6,493 nucleotides of DNA, from assembly GCA_031261125.1 (NCBI GenBank), contig JAISJZ010000272.1, positions 1-6,493 on the forward strand. The letters are read 5' to 3'. How positions within the stretch are numbered: the stretch's first letter is position 1; the number at the start of each line of letters is the position of its first letter. The notes under the pieces are model-generated. The model was given only the letters and a program-made list of their open reading frames with translations. It made no database searches and was not told the DNA's origin. Origin of the DNA: Planctomycetaceae bacterium (GTDB lineage Bacteria; Planctomycetota; Planctomycetia; Pirellulales; Thermoguttaceae). Both the position numbers and the translations under genes were made by a program. Shown here piece by piece: positions 1 through 6,408 of this stretch.

Positions 1-2498
1 GCCGGTATCCGCATCTTGTAGAAGGAACGCCAGATGAAGTATAAACCGACTGCCAAGAAGACCAGCGATACAACCCACGTTGCACCGGCAAATTGACCAG
101 TATGCGTTGACGTTGTGCCGTCAGCGGCGGTAACCGTAACGTACTTCATTGCTATCGCAATTTCAGTCGCTAACAAACCGAACAAGGTCGAGAACTTGAT
201 AATCGGGTTGAGCGAAACCGACGAGGTGTCTTTGAACGGGTCGCCGACCGTGTCGCCGATAACCGCCGCAGCGTGCAAGTCCGTTCCCTTTTCCTTCAAA
301 TCGACTTCAACGACTTTCTTGGCATTATCCCAAGCACCGCCGGCATTCGCCATATAAATCGCTTGGAACAAACCGAAAATCGCAATCGACACCAAATAAG
401 CAACGAAGAAGTTCGGGTCAACGAAAGCAAACGCGATGGTCAGCGAGAACAAGGCAACGAAAATGTTCCACATACCCTTTTGAGCGTACTTCGTACAAAT
501 CGCAACAACGGTTTTGGCATCTTCAACGTCTGCTTCCGTCTTGTTCATATCGAAGTTCTTCTTAATGAATTCGACGGCTTCATACGCGCCGGTTGTAACC
601 GCTTGCGTTGCCGCACCGGAGAACCAGAATATCACAGCACCGCCGCAAATCAAACCGAGAATGACCGGAGCATTGGTCAAGTCCAGTTGCAGGATATTGA
701 GTTTTTCGAGCATCAGGATAATCGCAAATATCATCGTCGTTGCTCCCGCGACTGCCGTACCGATAAGCACCGGCTTTGCCGTTGCTTTGAACGTGTTACC
801 CGCACCGTCATTGGCTTCGAGGCACCATTTGCTATGCTCAAAATCGACATCAAAACCATAATCTTTCTTCAAATCGGCTTTGATATTCGGCTGTGCCTCG
901 ATTTGCGATAACTCGAAAATCGACTGGGCGTTATCCGTTACCGGACCATAAGAGTCAACGGCAATCGTTACCGGTCCCATTCCGAGGAAGCCGAAAGCGA
1001 CCAAACCGAAAGCGAAAATCGGAGCGTGCGCACCGAGAAATTCAAAGCCGGACAATAACGTAATCGCGTAGGCAACTGCCATCAAAGCGGCAATCAAACC
1101 GCCTGTCCAGAAAGCACTGAAATTGCCCGCTGTAATACCGGACAAAATGTTCAGCGAAGCACCGCCTTCACGGGAAGCGGTTACAACTTCCTGAACGTGC
1201 TTCGATTTCGACGAGGTAAAAATCTTTGTGAATTCGGGAATCAATACCGCCGCCAACGTACCGCAGGTGATAATTGTTGCCAATTTCCACCAAGCCCCGT
1301 TCGGGAGTTGTCCTAGCATCAAGGCACTGAAAATGTAGGAAACGGCGATACAAAGAATGGCTGCCCACCAAATTAGCGAAGTCAGCGGCTCTTCAAAGTT
1401 GAACTGTTTCAGGTTAGCGTATTTCTTTTCGGCAATACTTTGATTGATGAAATAAGCGGCACCGGAAAGGCAACCCATCAAAATCCGCATAAAGAAAATC
1501 CATGTGATAAGCATTGCTTGCAAAGCCGTATGAGAAAGATTTTCAATACCGAGTTTCGCCGTGGTTTCGGGCGTAATTGCCAAAACGATAAACGAAATCA
1601 ACGCAACGCCAGTAACGCCGTAGGTTTCAAAACCATCGGCGGTTGGACCAACGCTGTCGCCTGCATTGTCGCCAGTGCAGTCGGCAATCACGCCGGGGTT
1701 TCGCGGGTCATCTTCACCGACTTTGAAAACGATTTTCATCAAGTCGGAACCAATGTCGGCAATTTTCGTGAAAATACCGCCGGCAATACGTAAAGCACTT
1801 GCAGCGAGCGATTCACCAATCGCAAAGCCGAGGAAGCAGATACCGACTGTTTCGCGGGGAACGACCAGCAGGATGACGACCATCACGATAAGTTCGAGTG
1901 AAATGAGGAACAGACCGACGGACATACCGGCTTGCAGCGGAATGTTGACCACGCTCCACGCTTTGCCTTCCAAAGAAGCAAACGCTGTTCGGCTATTGGC
2001 ATAAGTGTTCAGCCGGATGCCGTAAGCGGCAACGCCGGTTGAACCAGCCATACCAATCACGGCAAAGACAAGAACTTGCCAAAGGAGCGTGAGAGGATTG
2101 ACGGCGTGTTCTTCGGCACTTTGTGTTCCGAACCACTGCGGAGCGAACACATAAACGACGTAAGCGGCGGCAATGAAGAGGAACAGCAGGAAAAGAAACT
2201 GAATTTGTTTCTTTAAGTACGTGCTGCACGTCTGGTAAATGATTTCGGCGACATCCGCCATCCGTTTGTGAACGGGCAACGCTTTGATTTTGCTGAAGAA
2301 ATACAAACTGATGCCGAGAATAACAAAGGTGAACACGAGACCGAGCCACAAAAGGGCGGCACCGTTGATTCCGAGCAGGTACGGGAACGCACCTTCGGAC
2401 ATCGAAGGGATTTTAAGGTCGGCTTCACTAGCAAGCGAATATGCTGCTGTGAGCAGGAACAGACCGCAGGCGGTCAGCATCCGAACAAAGTTTTTCAT
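1..2498 (-). CDS. hppA: Membrane-bound, ion-translocating pyrophosphatase, divergent subfamily (3' end outside window)
   Basis: Integral membrane enzyme that hydrolyses PPi to two phosphates and pumps H+ and/or Na+ across the membrane. The frame stays open for 832 codons from ATG 2498-2496 to the window edge, so the C-terminus is missing. The start is supported by AGGAG five bases upstream. Visible motifs: leader-like hydrophobic segment 8-23; YLKKQ 94-98; R237 in LRIAGG; first active-site Asp pair D248/D252 (DIGSD); EDDPRNP 262-268; second Asp set D273/D277/D281; gate-type D288 and E291 (ADGFE); GPVTDN 518-523; GNTFKATAK 567-575; GDTVGDPFKD 748-757 with D749, D753, K756. Many hydrophobic helices occur, with a late one at about residues 805-822. 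K571 sits where K+-independent enzymes carry Lys (position 460 in published numbering), so K+ independence is inferred. The usual DX7KXE wording is altered, and a loop of about 40 residues precedes GNTF. The family is certain; H+ versus Na+ specificity cannot be settled here. It follows atpG in the same direction. Confidence 0.95.
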   Translation of the reverse strand, partial: MKNFVRMLTACGLFLLTAAYSLASEADLKIPSMSEGAFPYLLGINGAALLWLGLVFTFVILGISLYFFSKIKALPVHKRMADVAEIIYQTCSTYLKKQIQFLFLLFLFIAAAYVVYVFAPQWFGTQSAEEHAVNPLTLLWQVLVFAVIGMAGSTGVAAYGIRLNTYANSRTAFASLEGKAWSVVNIPLQAGMSVGLFLISLELIVMVVILLVVPRETVGICFLGFAIGESLAASALRIAGGIFTKIADIGSDLMKIVFKVGEDDPRNPGVIADCTGDNAGDSVGPTADGFETYGVTGVALISFIVLAITPETTAKLGIENLSHTALQAMLITWIFFMRILMGCLSGAAYFINQSIAEKKYANLKQFNFEEPLTSLIWWAAILCIAVSYIFSALMLGQLPNGAWWKLATIITCGTLAAVLIPEFTKIFTSSKSKHVQEVVTASREGGASLNILSGITAGNFSAFWTGGLIAALMAVAYAITLLSGFEFLGAHAPIFAFGLVAFGFLGMGPVTIAVDSYGPVTDNAQSIFELSQIEAQPNIKADLKKDYGFDVDFEHSKWCLEANDGAGNTFKATAKPVLIGTAVAGATTMIFAIILMLEKLNILQLDLTNAPVILGLICGGAVIFWFSGAATQAVTTGAYEAVEFIKKNFDMNKTEADVEDAKTVVAICTKYAQKGMWNIFVALFSLTIAFAFVDPNFFVAYLVSIAIFGLFQAIYMANAGGAWDNAKKVVEVDLKEKGTDLHAAAVIGDTVGDPFKDTSSVSLNPIIKFSTLFGLLATEIAIAMKYVTVTAADGTTSTHTGQFAGATWVVSLVFLAVGLYFIWRSFYKMRIP

Positions 2499-2503
2499 TG
2501 AAA

Positions 2504-2508
2504 CTCCT
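2504..2508 (-). promoter_or_regulatory. Ribosome binding site of hppA
   Basis: On the minus strand AGGAG lies five bases before the ATG at 2498-2496. It is a near-ideal Shine-Dalgarno sequence and fixes the hppA start. It contrasts with atpG and atpH, which have no clear site, and suggests hppA is translated independently of atpG. Confidence 0.8.
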
Positions 2509-2520
2509 GTTTAGTAATAA

Positions 2521-2540
2521 CTAACGGTTTGGACCGTCAG
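2521..2540 (-). promoter_or_regulatory. Hairpin in the atpG-hppA gap, possible attenuator or processing site
   Basis: The transcript-sense sequence CTGACGGT-CCAA-ACCGTTAG can fold into an 8-bp stem (one G-U pair) with a 4-base loop. It ends 12 bases before the AGGAG of hppA. The bases after it (TTATTACTAA) are AT-rich but not a U-run, so it is a poor intrinsic terminator. The downstream arm can instead pair with CTGACGGTTT at 2584-2593, which spans the atpG stop codon, giving a 10-bp stem. The pairing is read directly from sequence; a regulatory role is inference. Confidence 0.35.
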
Positions 2541-2589
2541 TATCGGGTTAATGTTGTTAATTTTACAATTTTATCGGGGATTGAAACCG

Positions 2590-3585
2590 TCAGTTTGACA
2601 GTGCATCGGCACCGCTGATGATTTCTGTGATTTCGTTGGTAATCTGGGACTGCCGCGCCCGGTTGTAAGAAGTTGTAAGCATCTTTATCATACCGTCCGC
2701 ATTTTCCGTTGCCGCCTTCATCGCAACCATTCGGGCAATTTGTTCGCCGACAGCCGAATCGAGAAAACATTTGAAAAGTTTTGCCCGAAACGCTTTCGGA
2801 ATCAATTCCTGCAAAATGTCTTCCGCCGAAGGAATATAATCGAACTGTGTATTGATATTGCCGGTTTTCAAAGCCGCAACACCTTTATCTTTACCTTCCG
2901 CCGTCATAGAGTCGGCTCTTTTCATCAAAGCGGCTTTTTTCAAGTCGGCATCCGCCTCGTCTTTTACGGCATTGACATCGCCTTCTGATGTTAACTCGGT
3001 AACCGGAAGAATCGTTTCGATAACCGCATATTGTCTGCTTATGGAATCAAATTTAGTATAGCAAACATCAAGCCGGTCAATTTTATCTGCAAGGAAGTCC
3101 TCAAGATAATGGTCTGCAAGTTCTTCCACTTGGTCCAGCCGCGGTTTGTCCTGTAGATGAACATATTCATTTGCGGGCGTTTGTTTTTTGAACTTAAATG
3201 CAGCAATACCGCGTTTGCCGGATACTTCAAGAAATACTCCGTGATAGTCCTTCTGCAAGTGCTGCAAACGCTGCGCTGCAAGACGCATAACGCCGGAATT
3301 GAAACCGCCGCACATTCCGCGGTTAGCACTCAAAACAAGAAGTACAACGTCTTTCTGCTCAATCGGCTGTTTCCGTTCAATAAGAAGCGGATGCGACTGC
3401 TTTTCGCCGGACAGTGCCAAATCGTGGACAAGTCCTACGAGTTTTTTGGTATAAGCATCAGCAGCAACTGCGAGTTCCATTGCTTTCTTAAACTGCGCCG
3501 TGGCAACAAGTTCCATAGTCCGCGTTATTTTGCGGATATTTCTTACTGATTTACGCCGTTTGTCTAATGCTCTCGCTTTTGCCAT
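2590..3585 (-). CDS. atpG: F1Fo-ATP synthase gamma subunit
   Basis: Central rotor shaft of F1, which turns inside the alpha3beta3 ring and couples Fo rotation to catalysis on the cytoplasmic face. The product is 331 residues, longer than the usual 285-295. N-terminal helix 1-50 carries the typical basic pattern RKSVRNIRKITRTMELVA. The Rossmann-like middle has the family motif SANRGMCGGFNSG at 86-98. The C-terminal helix (about 277-328) carries SAVGEQIARMVAMKAATENA and YNRARQSQITNEITEI, which are hallmarks of gamma. The extra length is mostly a charged insertion at about 199-244, just before the YIPSAEDIL segment. The gene starts 52 bases after atpA. No good Shine-Dalgarno sequence precedes the ATG, so translation may depend on atpA or be modest, in keeping with one copy per complex. 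The stop is TGA. It is followed by hppA rather than atpD. Confidence 0.97.
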   Translation of the reverse strand: MAKARALDKRRKSVRNIRKITRTMELVATAQFKKAMELAVAADAYTKKLVGLVHDLALSGEKQSHPLLIERKQPIEQKDVVLLVLSANRGMCGGFNSGVMRLAAQRLQHLQKDYHGVFLEVSGKRGIAAFKFKKQTPANEYVHLQDKPRLDQVEELADHYLEDFLADKIDRLDVCYTKFDSISRQYAVIETILPVTELTSEGDVNAVKDEADADLKKAALMKRADSMTAEGKDKGVAALKTGNINTQFDYIPSAEDILQELIPKAFRAKLFKCFLDSAVGEQIARMVAMKAATENADGMIKMLTTSYNRARQSQITNEITEIISGADALSN

Positions 3586-3637
3586 TGCAATTTAATCTTA
3601 CTCTACTTATTGTAATATACTGACGTACCTGAAACTT

Positions 3638-5143
3638 TTATACAAACTGTTTGTTAAAAGCGGATAAGACCTCGTCTATTTCCTTCATAAGGTCGGCATC
3701 GAGTTTCCGTTTTTCGTTCAGTTTATCCCAAAGTGCCTGATATTTTCCGTGAACGGTTTCGAGAAACTGTCCTTCCCAGCGTAAAACATCGGTTGCCTTG
3801 ATTCTGTCAAGAAAACCGTGAGTTCCGGCATAAATGACGAATACTTGGTCGATAACGTTCATCGGCTTGCACAAACCCTGTTTAATGAGTTCGTTAATTC
3901 TATAGCCGCGGTCAAGCCGCGCCTGCGTTGCCGCATCGAGGTCAGTTCCGAGTTGAGCAAACGCTTCCAGTTCACGAAACGCTGCCATATCAAGACGCAT
4001 ACCGCCCGCAACTTGTTTCATTGCCGGTATTTGTGCCGAACCGCCCACGCGGCTTACCGAAATACCGACATTCATTGCCGGACGCTGCCCGCGGAAGAAC
4101 AAGTCGGGCTGCAAATAAATCTGACCGTCAGTAATTGAAATTACGTTAGTCGGAATATATGCGGATACTTCGCCTTCCAGTGTTTCGACTATCGGCAATG
4201 CGGTCAAACTCCCGCCACCGAGTTCATTCGATAACTTTGCGCTTCTTTCAAGCAAACGGCTATGGCAATAGAAAATATCACCGGGGAACGCTTCACGTCC
4301 GGGCGGACGGCGCATCAATAACGAAATTTGACGATATGCCGTTGCCTGTTTCGATAAGTCATCATACACTACAAGAGTATGCTGTCCCCTGTACATAAAG
4401 TATTCCGCCATTGCACAACCCGCGTAAGGGGCAATGTATTGCAGCGGAGCAGGAGAAGACGCACCGGAAACGATAACCGTAGTGTAATCCATTGCGCCGT
4501 GAGCGCGGAGTGTTTCGATAATACCGGCAACAGTGGAATCTTTTTGCCCGACTGCGACATAAAAACATTTTACGCCGGTATCTTTTTGATTTATAATAGC
4601 GTCAATACAAACGGCGGTCTTGCCTGTTTTGCGGTCGCCAATGATAAGTTCCCGTTGCCCGCGACCGATTGGGGTCATTGCGTCAACTGCTTTAATACCG
4701 GTTTGCAATGATTCCCTCACCGGCTGCCTGTCGGCAATACCCGGTGCCGGACTTTCAACTTCACGGAATTCATTGGTAACGATGGGACCTCTTCCGTCAA
4801 GCGGATTGCCAAGCGGGTCGAGAACACGACCGAGAACCGCATCACCGACCGGAACGGACAGCAACTTACCGGTTGTCTTTGCTTCATCACCTTCCTGCAA
4901 CTTGAGGTAATCGCCGAGAATAATTGCGCCAACTGAATTTTCGTTGAGGTTGAACGCCATTCCCATAACCCCGTTGGGAAATTCAATCATTTCACCAGCC
5001 ATTACACCGGTAAGACCGTAAATCTGCGCAATACCATCGCCGACTTCGAGAACGCGCCCGACTTCACGGACATCAATCTTCTGTTCGTATTGCTCAATTT
5101 CCTTCTGTATTACAGAAGATATTTCGTCTGCATTGAATTTCAT
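3638..5143 (-). CDS. atpA: F1Fo-ATP synthase alpha subunit
   Basis: Non-catalytic nucleotide-binding subunit of the F1 hexamer, 501 residues, normal family length. I chose ATG 5143-5141 (MKFNADEIS) because AGGAG lies five bases upstream; an in-frame TTG at 5158 would add five residues but has no comparable site. Domains: N-terminal beta-barrel about 24-93 (VREVGRVLEVGDGIAQIYGL); nucleotide-binding domain about 94-375 with Walker A GDRKTGKT 169-176, Walker B-type strand HTLVVYDD 255-262, and PAMNVGISVSRVGGSAQ 355-371, where R365 is the arginine finger that reaches the beta active site; C-terminal helical domain after about 376. The Gln in 'VGQKDSTV' (Q200) is the usual alpha residue. All key residues are intact. 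The 5' end lies inside the atpH reading frame; atpG follows after 52 bases. Confidence 0.98.
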   Translation of the reverse strand: MKFNADEISSVIQKEIEQYEQKIDVREVGRVLEVGDGIAQIYGLTGVMAGEMIEFPNGVMGMAFNLNENSVGAIILGDYLKLQEGDEAKTTGKLLSVPVGDAVLGRVLDPLGNPLDGRGPIVTNEFREVESPAPGIADRQPVRESLQTGIKAVDAMTPIGRGQRELIIGDRKTGKTAVCIDAIINQKDTGVKCFYVAVGQKDSTVAGIIETLRAHGAMDYTTVIVSGASSPAPLQYIAPYAGCAMAEYFMYRGQHTLVVYDDLSKQATAYRQISLLMRRPPGREAFPGDIFYCHSRLLERSAKLSNELGGGSLTALPIVETLEGEVSAYIPTNVISITDGQIYLQPDLFFRGQRPAMNVGISVSRVGGSAQIPAMKQVAGGMRLDMAAFRELEAFAQLGTDLDAATQARLDRGYRINELIKQGLCKPMNVIDQVFVIYAGTHGFLDRIKATDVLRWEGQFLETVHGKYQALWDKLNEKRKLDADLMKEIDEVLSAFNKQFV

Positions 5144-5741
5144 ACGCGCTCCTGTCAATCATCTGTTGACGTACGTTTTTAAGTTGAGTAAGTATAGAGG
5201 CATCGAAGACCGTATCACCGACACGGACAACGAGACCGCTTAATAAATCAGGGTTCACGGTACTGCTGATAATCGGTTCGCCGCCGATAACAGCCCGCAG
5301 TTTTTCGGTTAAACTCTGTAAAAGTTCATTATCCAATTCCGCTGCCGTAGTAATAACAACAGGGATTTTATTTTGTCTTTCGTTCAAGGTTATCTGAACT
5401 TGACGGAAAACCAGCCGCAGCAATACCAAGCGGTTGCGGCGGGCAAGCGTCTGCAAAAAACTCCAGAACAGCGGCGATGCCTTTGAAGAAATTGTCTTTT
5501 CGAGGAGAGTCAACTTCTCGTCAGGGGACACCATTTCTGAAAAAAGTACTTCCGCAAACTTCGGTTGAATTTTAAGCAGTTCAACAAATGATTCGTATTC
5601 TTCGACAGCGTCCGCCGCCGAAATACCCTTTTCGTCCGCAGCACCGATAAACGCCTCCGCATAAATTTCCGCGAGTTTCTCAACGCTTACATCTGCGCTG
5701 TATTCAGCAGCAAATCTTGAATCCTGTGCTGTATCAACCAT
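5094..5741 (-). CDS. atpH: F1Fo-ATP synthase delta subunit (OSCP homologue)
   Basis: Peripheral-stalk cap that joins the top of F1 (alpha N-termini) to the b subunits. The product is 215 residues against about 175-185 in most bacteria. The N-terminal helical domain starts after an extra leader of about 18 residues (VEKLAEIYAEAF, 20-31). The C-terminal signature is NPDLLSGLVVRVGDTVFDAS at 163-182, followed by LTQLKNVRQQ. The usual protein ends near residue 193; here the frame continues about 22 residues to EIQCRRNIFCNTEGN and overlaps atpA by 50 bases. I recall similar EIQ-RR tails in planctomycete delta subunits, so the tail may be genuine rather than a lost stop. The ATG at 5741-5739 is 40 bases after atpF and has no clear Shine-Dalgarno sequence, consistent with a single-copy subunit. 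Confidence 0.95.
   Translation of the reverse strand: MVDTAQDSRFAAEYSADVSVEKLAEIYAEAFIGAADEKGISAADAVEEYESFVELLKIQPKFAEVLFSEMVSPDEKLTLLEKTISSKASPLFWSFLQTLARRNRLVLLRLVFRQVQITLNERQNKIPVVITTAAELDNELLQSLTEKLRAVIGGEPIISSTVNPDLLSGLVVRVGDTVFDASILTQLKNVRQQMIDRSAYEIQCRRNIFCNTEGN
5149..5153 (-). promoter_or_regulatory. Ribosome binding site of atpA, inside atpH
   Basis: AGGAG on the minus strand, five bases before ATG 5143-5141. It decides the atpA start in favour of MKFNADEIS over the upstream in-frame TTG at 5158. It lies within the coding tail of atpH, so ribosomes finishing atpH pass over it. A strong site suits a subunit needed in three copies. Confidence 0.8.
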
Positions 5742-5781
5742 TTGTAATGTTCAACCGTTTAGTAGTTTCTGCCGTTAAAGT

Positions 5782-6360
5782 TCAATTTACCGTTTTGAAG
5801 TCGTTCAGGGCTGCCTGAATCATATCGCGGTGAGTTTCCGGTTTTACCTCCGCACGAATCATTTTTCCTGCAAGCGAGGTTGCCAGTGTTGCGCTGCGTT
5901 CCGCAATACTTAATAATGCGGAAGTTGCGGCACTGTCAATTTCCTTCATTGCTCTGTCCCGCTCTTGACCTGCGGCTTCGCGGGCTTTTGCTATGATTCC
6001 GTCAGAAACACGCTGGGCATCTTTCTTTGCCGTTTCGATAATCTGACGTACTTCTTCTTTGGATTCTTCCAGTTTCTGGTGATACTGGGCAAGTACCGAC
6101 TTTGCGTCTTCGTTTGCTTTCGCTGCCGCTTCAATTTGTCCGGCAATGGACTGTTCGCGGTCATCCAATGCTTTCGCTATCGGTTTGAACGCAAATTTTC
6201 CGAGTATTGCAAAGACGGCAACGAAAATCACAAGCGTCCAAAACGCTGTGTTGGAAGCCCACTCAAGCGGATTGAGCGATGCTTCGCCGCCGTGTTCGTT
6301 GGCAAACAGCGGAACGGAGACCGTCAAAAAAACGATAAACGTGTAAATTGTTTGTTTCAT
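5782..6360 (-). CDS. atpF: F1Fo-ATP synthase b subunit with secretory-type leader
   Basis: Peripheral stalk: a membrane-anchored dimeric coiled coil that stops F1 turning with the rotor. From ATG 6360 the protein has 192 residues. Residues 1-20 (MKQTIYTFIVFLTVSVPLFA) look like a signal peptide with a possible cut after A20. Then come a short polar stretch, NPLEW 30-34, one membrane helix about 38-57, the family junction KPIAKALDDREQSI 59-72, and a long charged Ala/Glu/Lys/Arg-rich helix from about 73 to 180. A second in-frame ATG at 6372 would add MRQK, but it abuts a small hairpin and has no ribosome site. The 6360 start has only a weak GAG seven bases upstream, so the start is uncertain by four codons. 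Stop TGA; 40 bases to atpH. A cleaved leader would leave the mature N-terminus outside the membrane, as expected for b. Confidence 0.93.
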   Translation of the reverse strand: MKQTIYTFIVFLTVSVPLFANEHGGEASLNPLEWASNTAFWTLVIFVAVFAILGKFAFKPIAKALDDREQSIAGQIEAAAKANEDAKSVLAQYHQKLEESKEEVRQIIETAKKDAQRVSDGIIAKAREAAGQERDRAMKEIDSAATSALLSIAERSATLATSLAGKMIRAEVKPETHRDMIQAALNDFKTVN

Positions 6361-6373
6361 TTTTTGTCTCATC

Positions 6374-6388
6374 AGCGTAAAAAACGCT
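6374..6388 (-). other. Small hairpin between atpE and atpF
   Basis: The transcript-sense sequence AGCGT-TTTTT-ACGCT is a perfect 5-bp inverted repeat with a T5 loop. It lies 20 bases after the atpE stop and one base before the upstream candidate atpF start at 6372. It could affect atpF initiation or protect the end of the atpE message. The stem is short, so this may be chance. Confidence 0.25.
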
Positions 6389-6408
6389 AAATGATGTTGA
6401 AAAACGGA

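Noticed and set aside
273..911. Open frame of 212 codons on the plus strand opposite hppA
   Set aside because: It runs antisense to strongly conserved pyrophosphatase motifs, has no recognisable domain, and is rich in Arg, Asn and Cys as expected from a reversed coding frame.
2511..2540. Intrinsic terminator after atpG
   Set aside because: The stem is moderate and is followed by UUAUUACUAA rather than a U-run, so efficient termination is not supported.
2539..2568. Possible promoter for hppA on the minus strand: TTGTAA (2568-2563), 18 bases, GATACT (2544-2539)
   Set aside because: Each box matches the sigma-70 consensus at only four of six positions, and such matches are frequent in AT-rich gaps; too weak to annotate without transcript start data.
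2533..2594. Nine-base direct repeat ACCGTCAGT at 2533-2541 and 2586-2594 as a mobile-element or recombination site
   Set aside because: There is no element between the copies, only 44 bases of AT-rich gap; the repeat is better considered as part of the possible RNA pairing.
5144..5158. Upstream TTG start for atpA adding five residues
   Set aside because: The ATG at 5143 has AGGAG at an ideal five-base spacing and gives the expected MKFNADEI N-terminus.
5965..6390. Open frame of 141 codons on the plus strand opposite atpF
   Set aside because: It is Phe/Cys-rich wording typical of the complement of an Ala/Glu/Lys coiled-coil gene; no ribosome site and no family resemblance.
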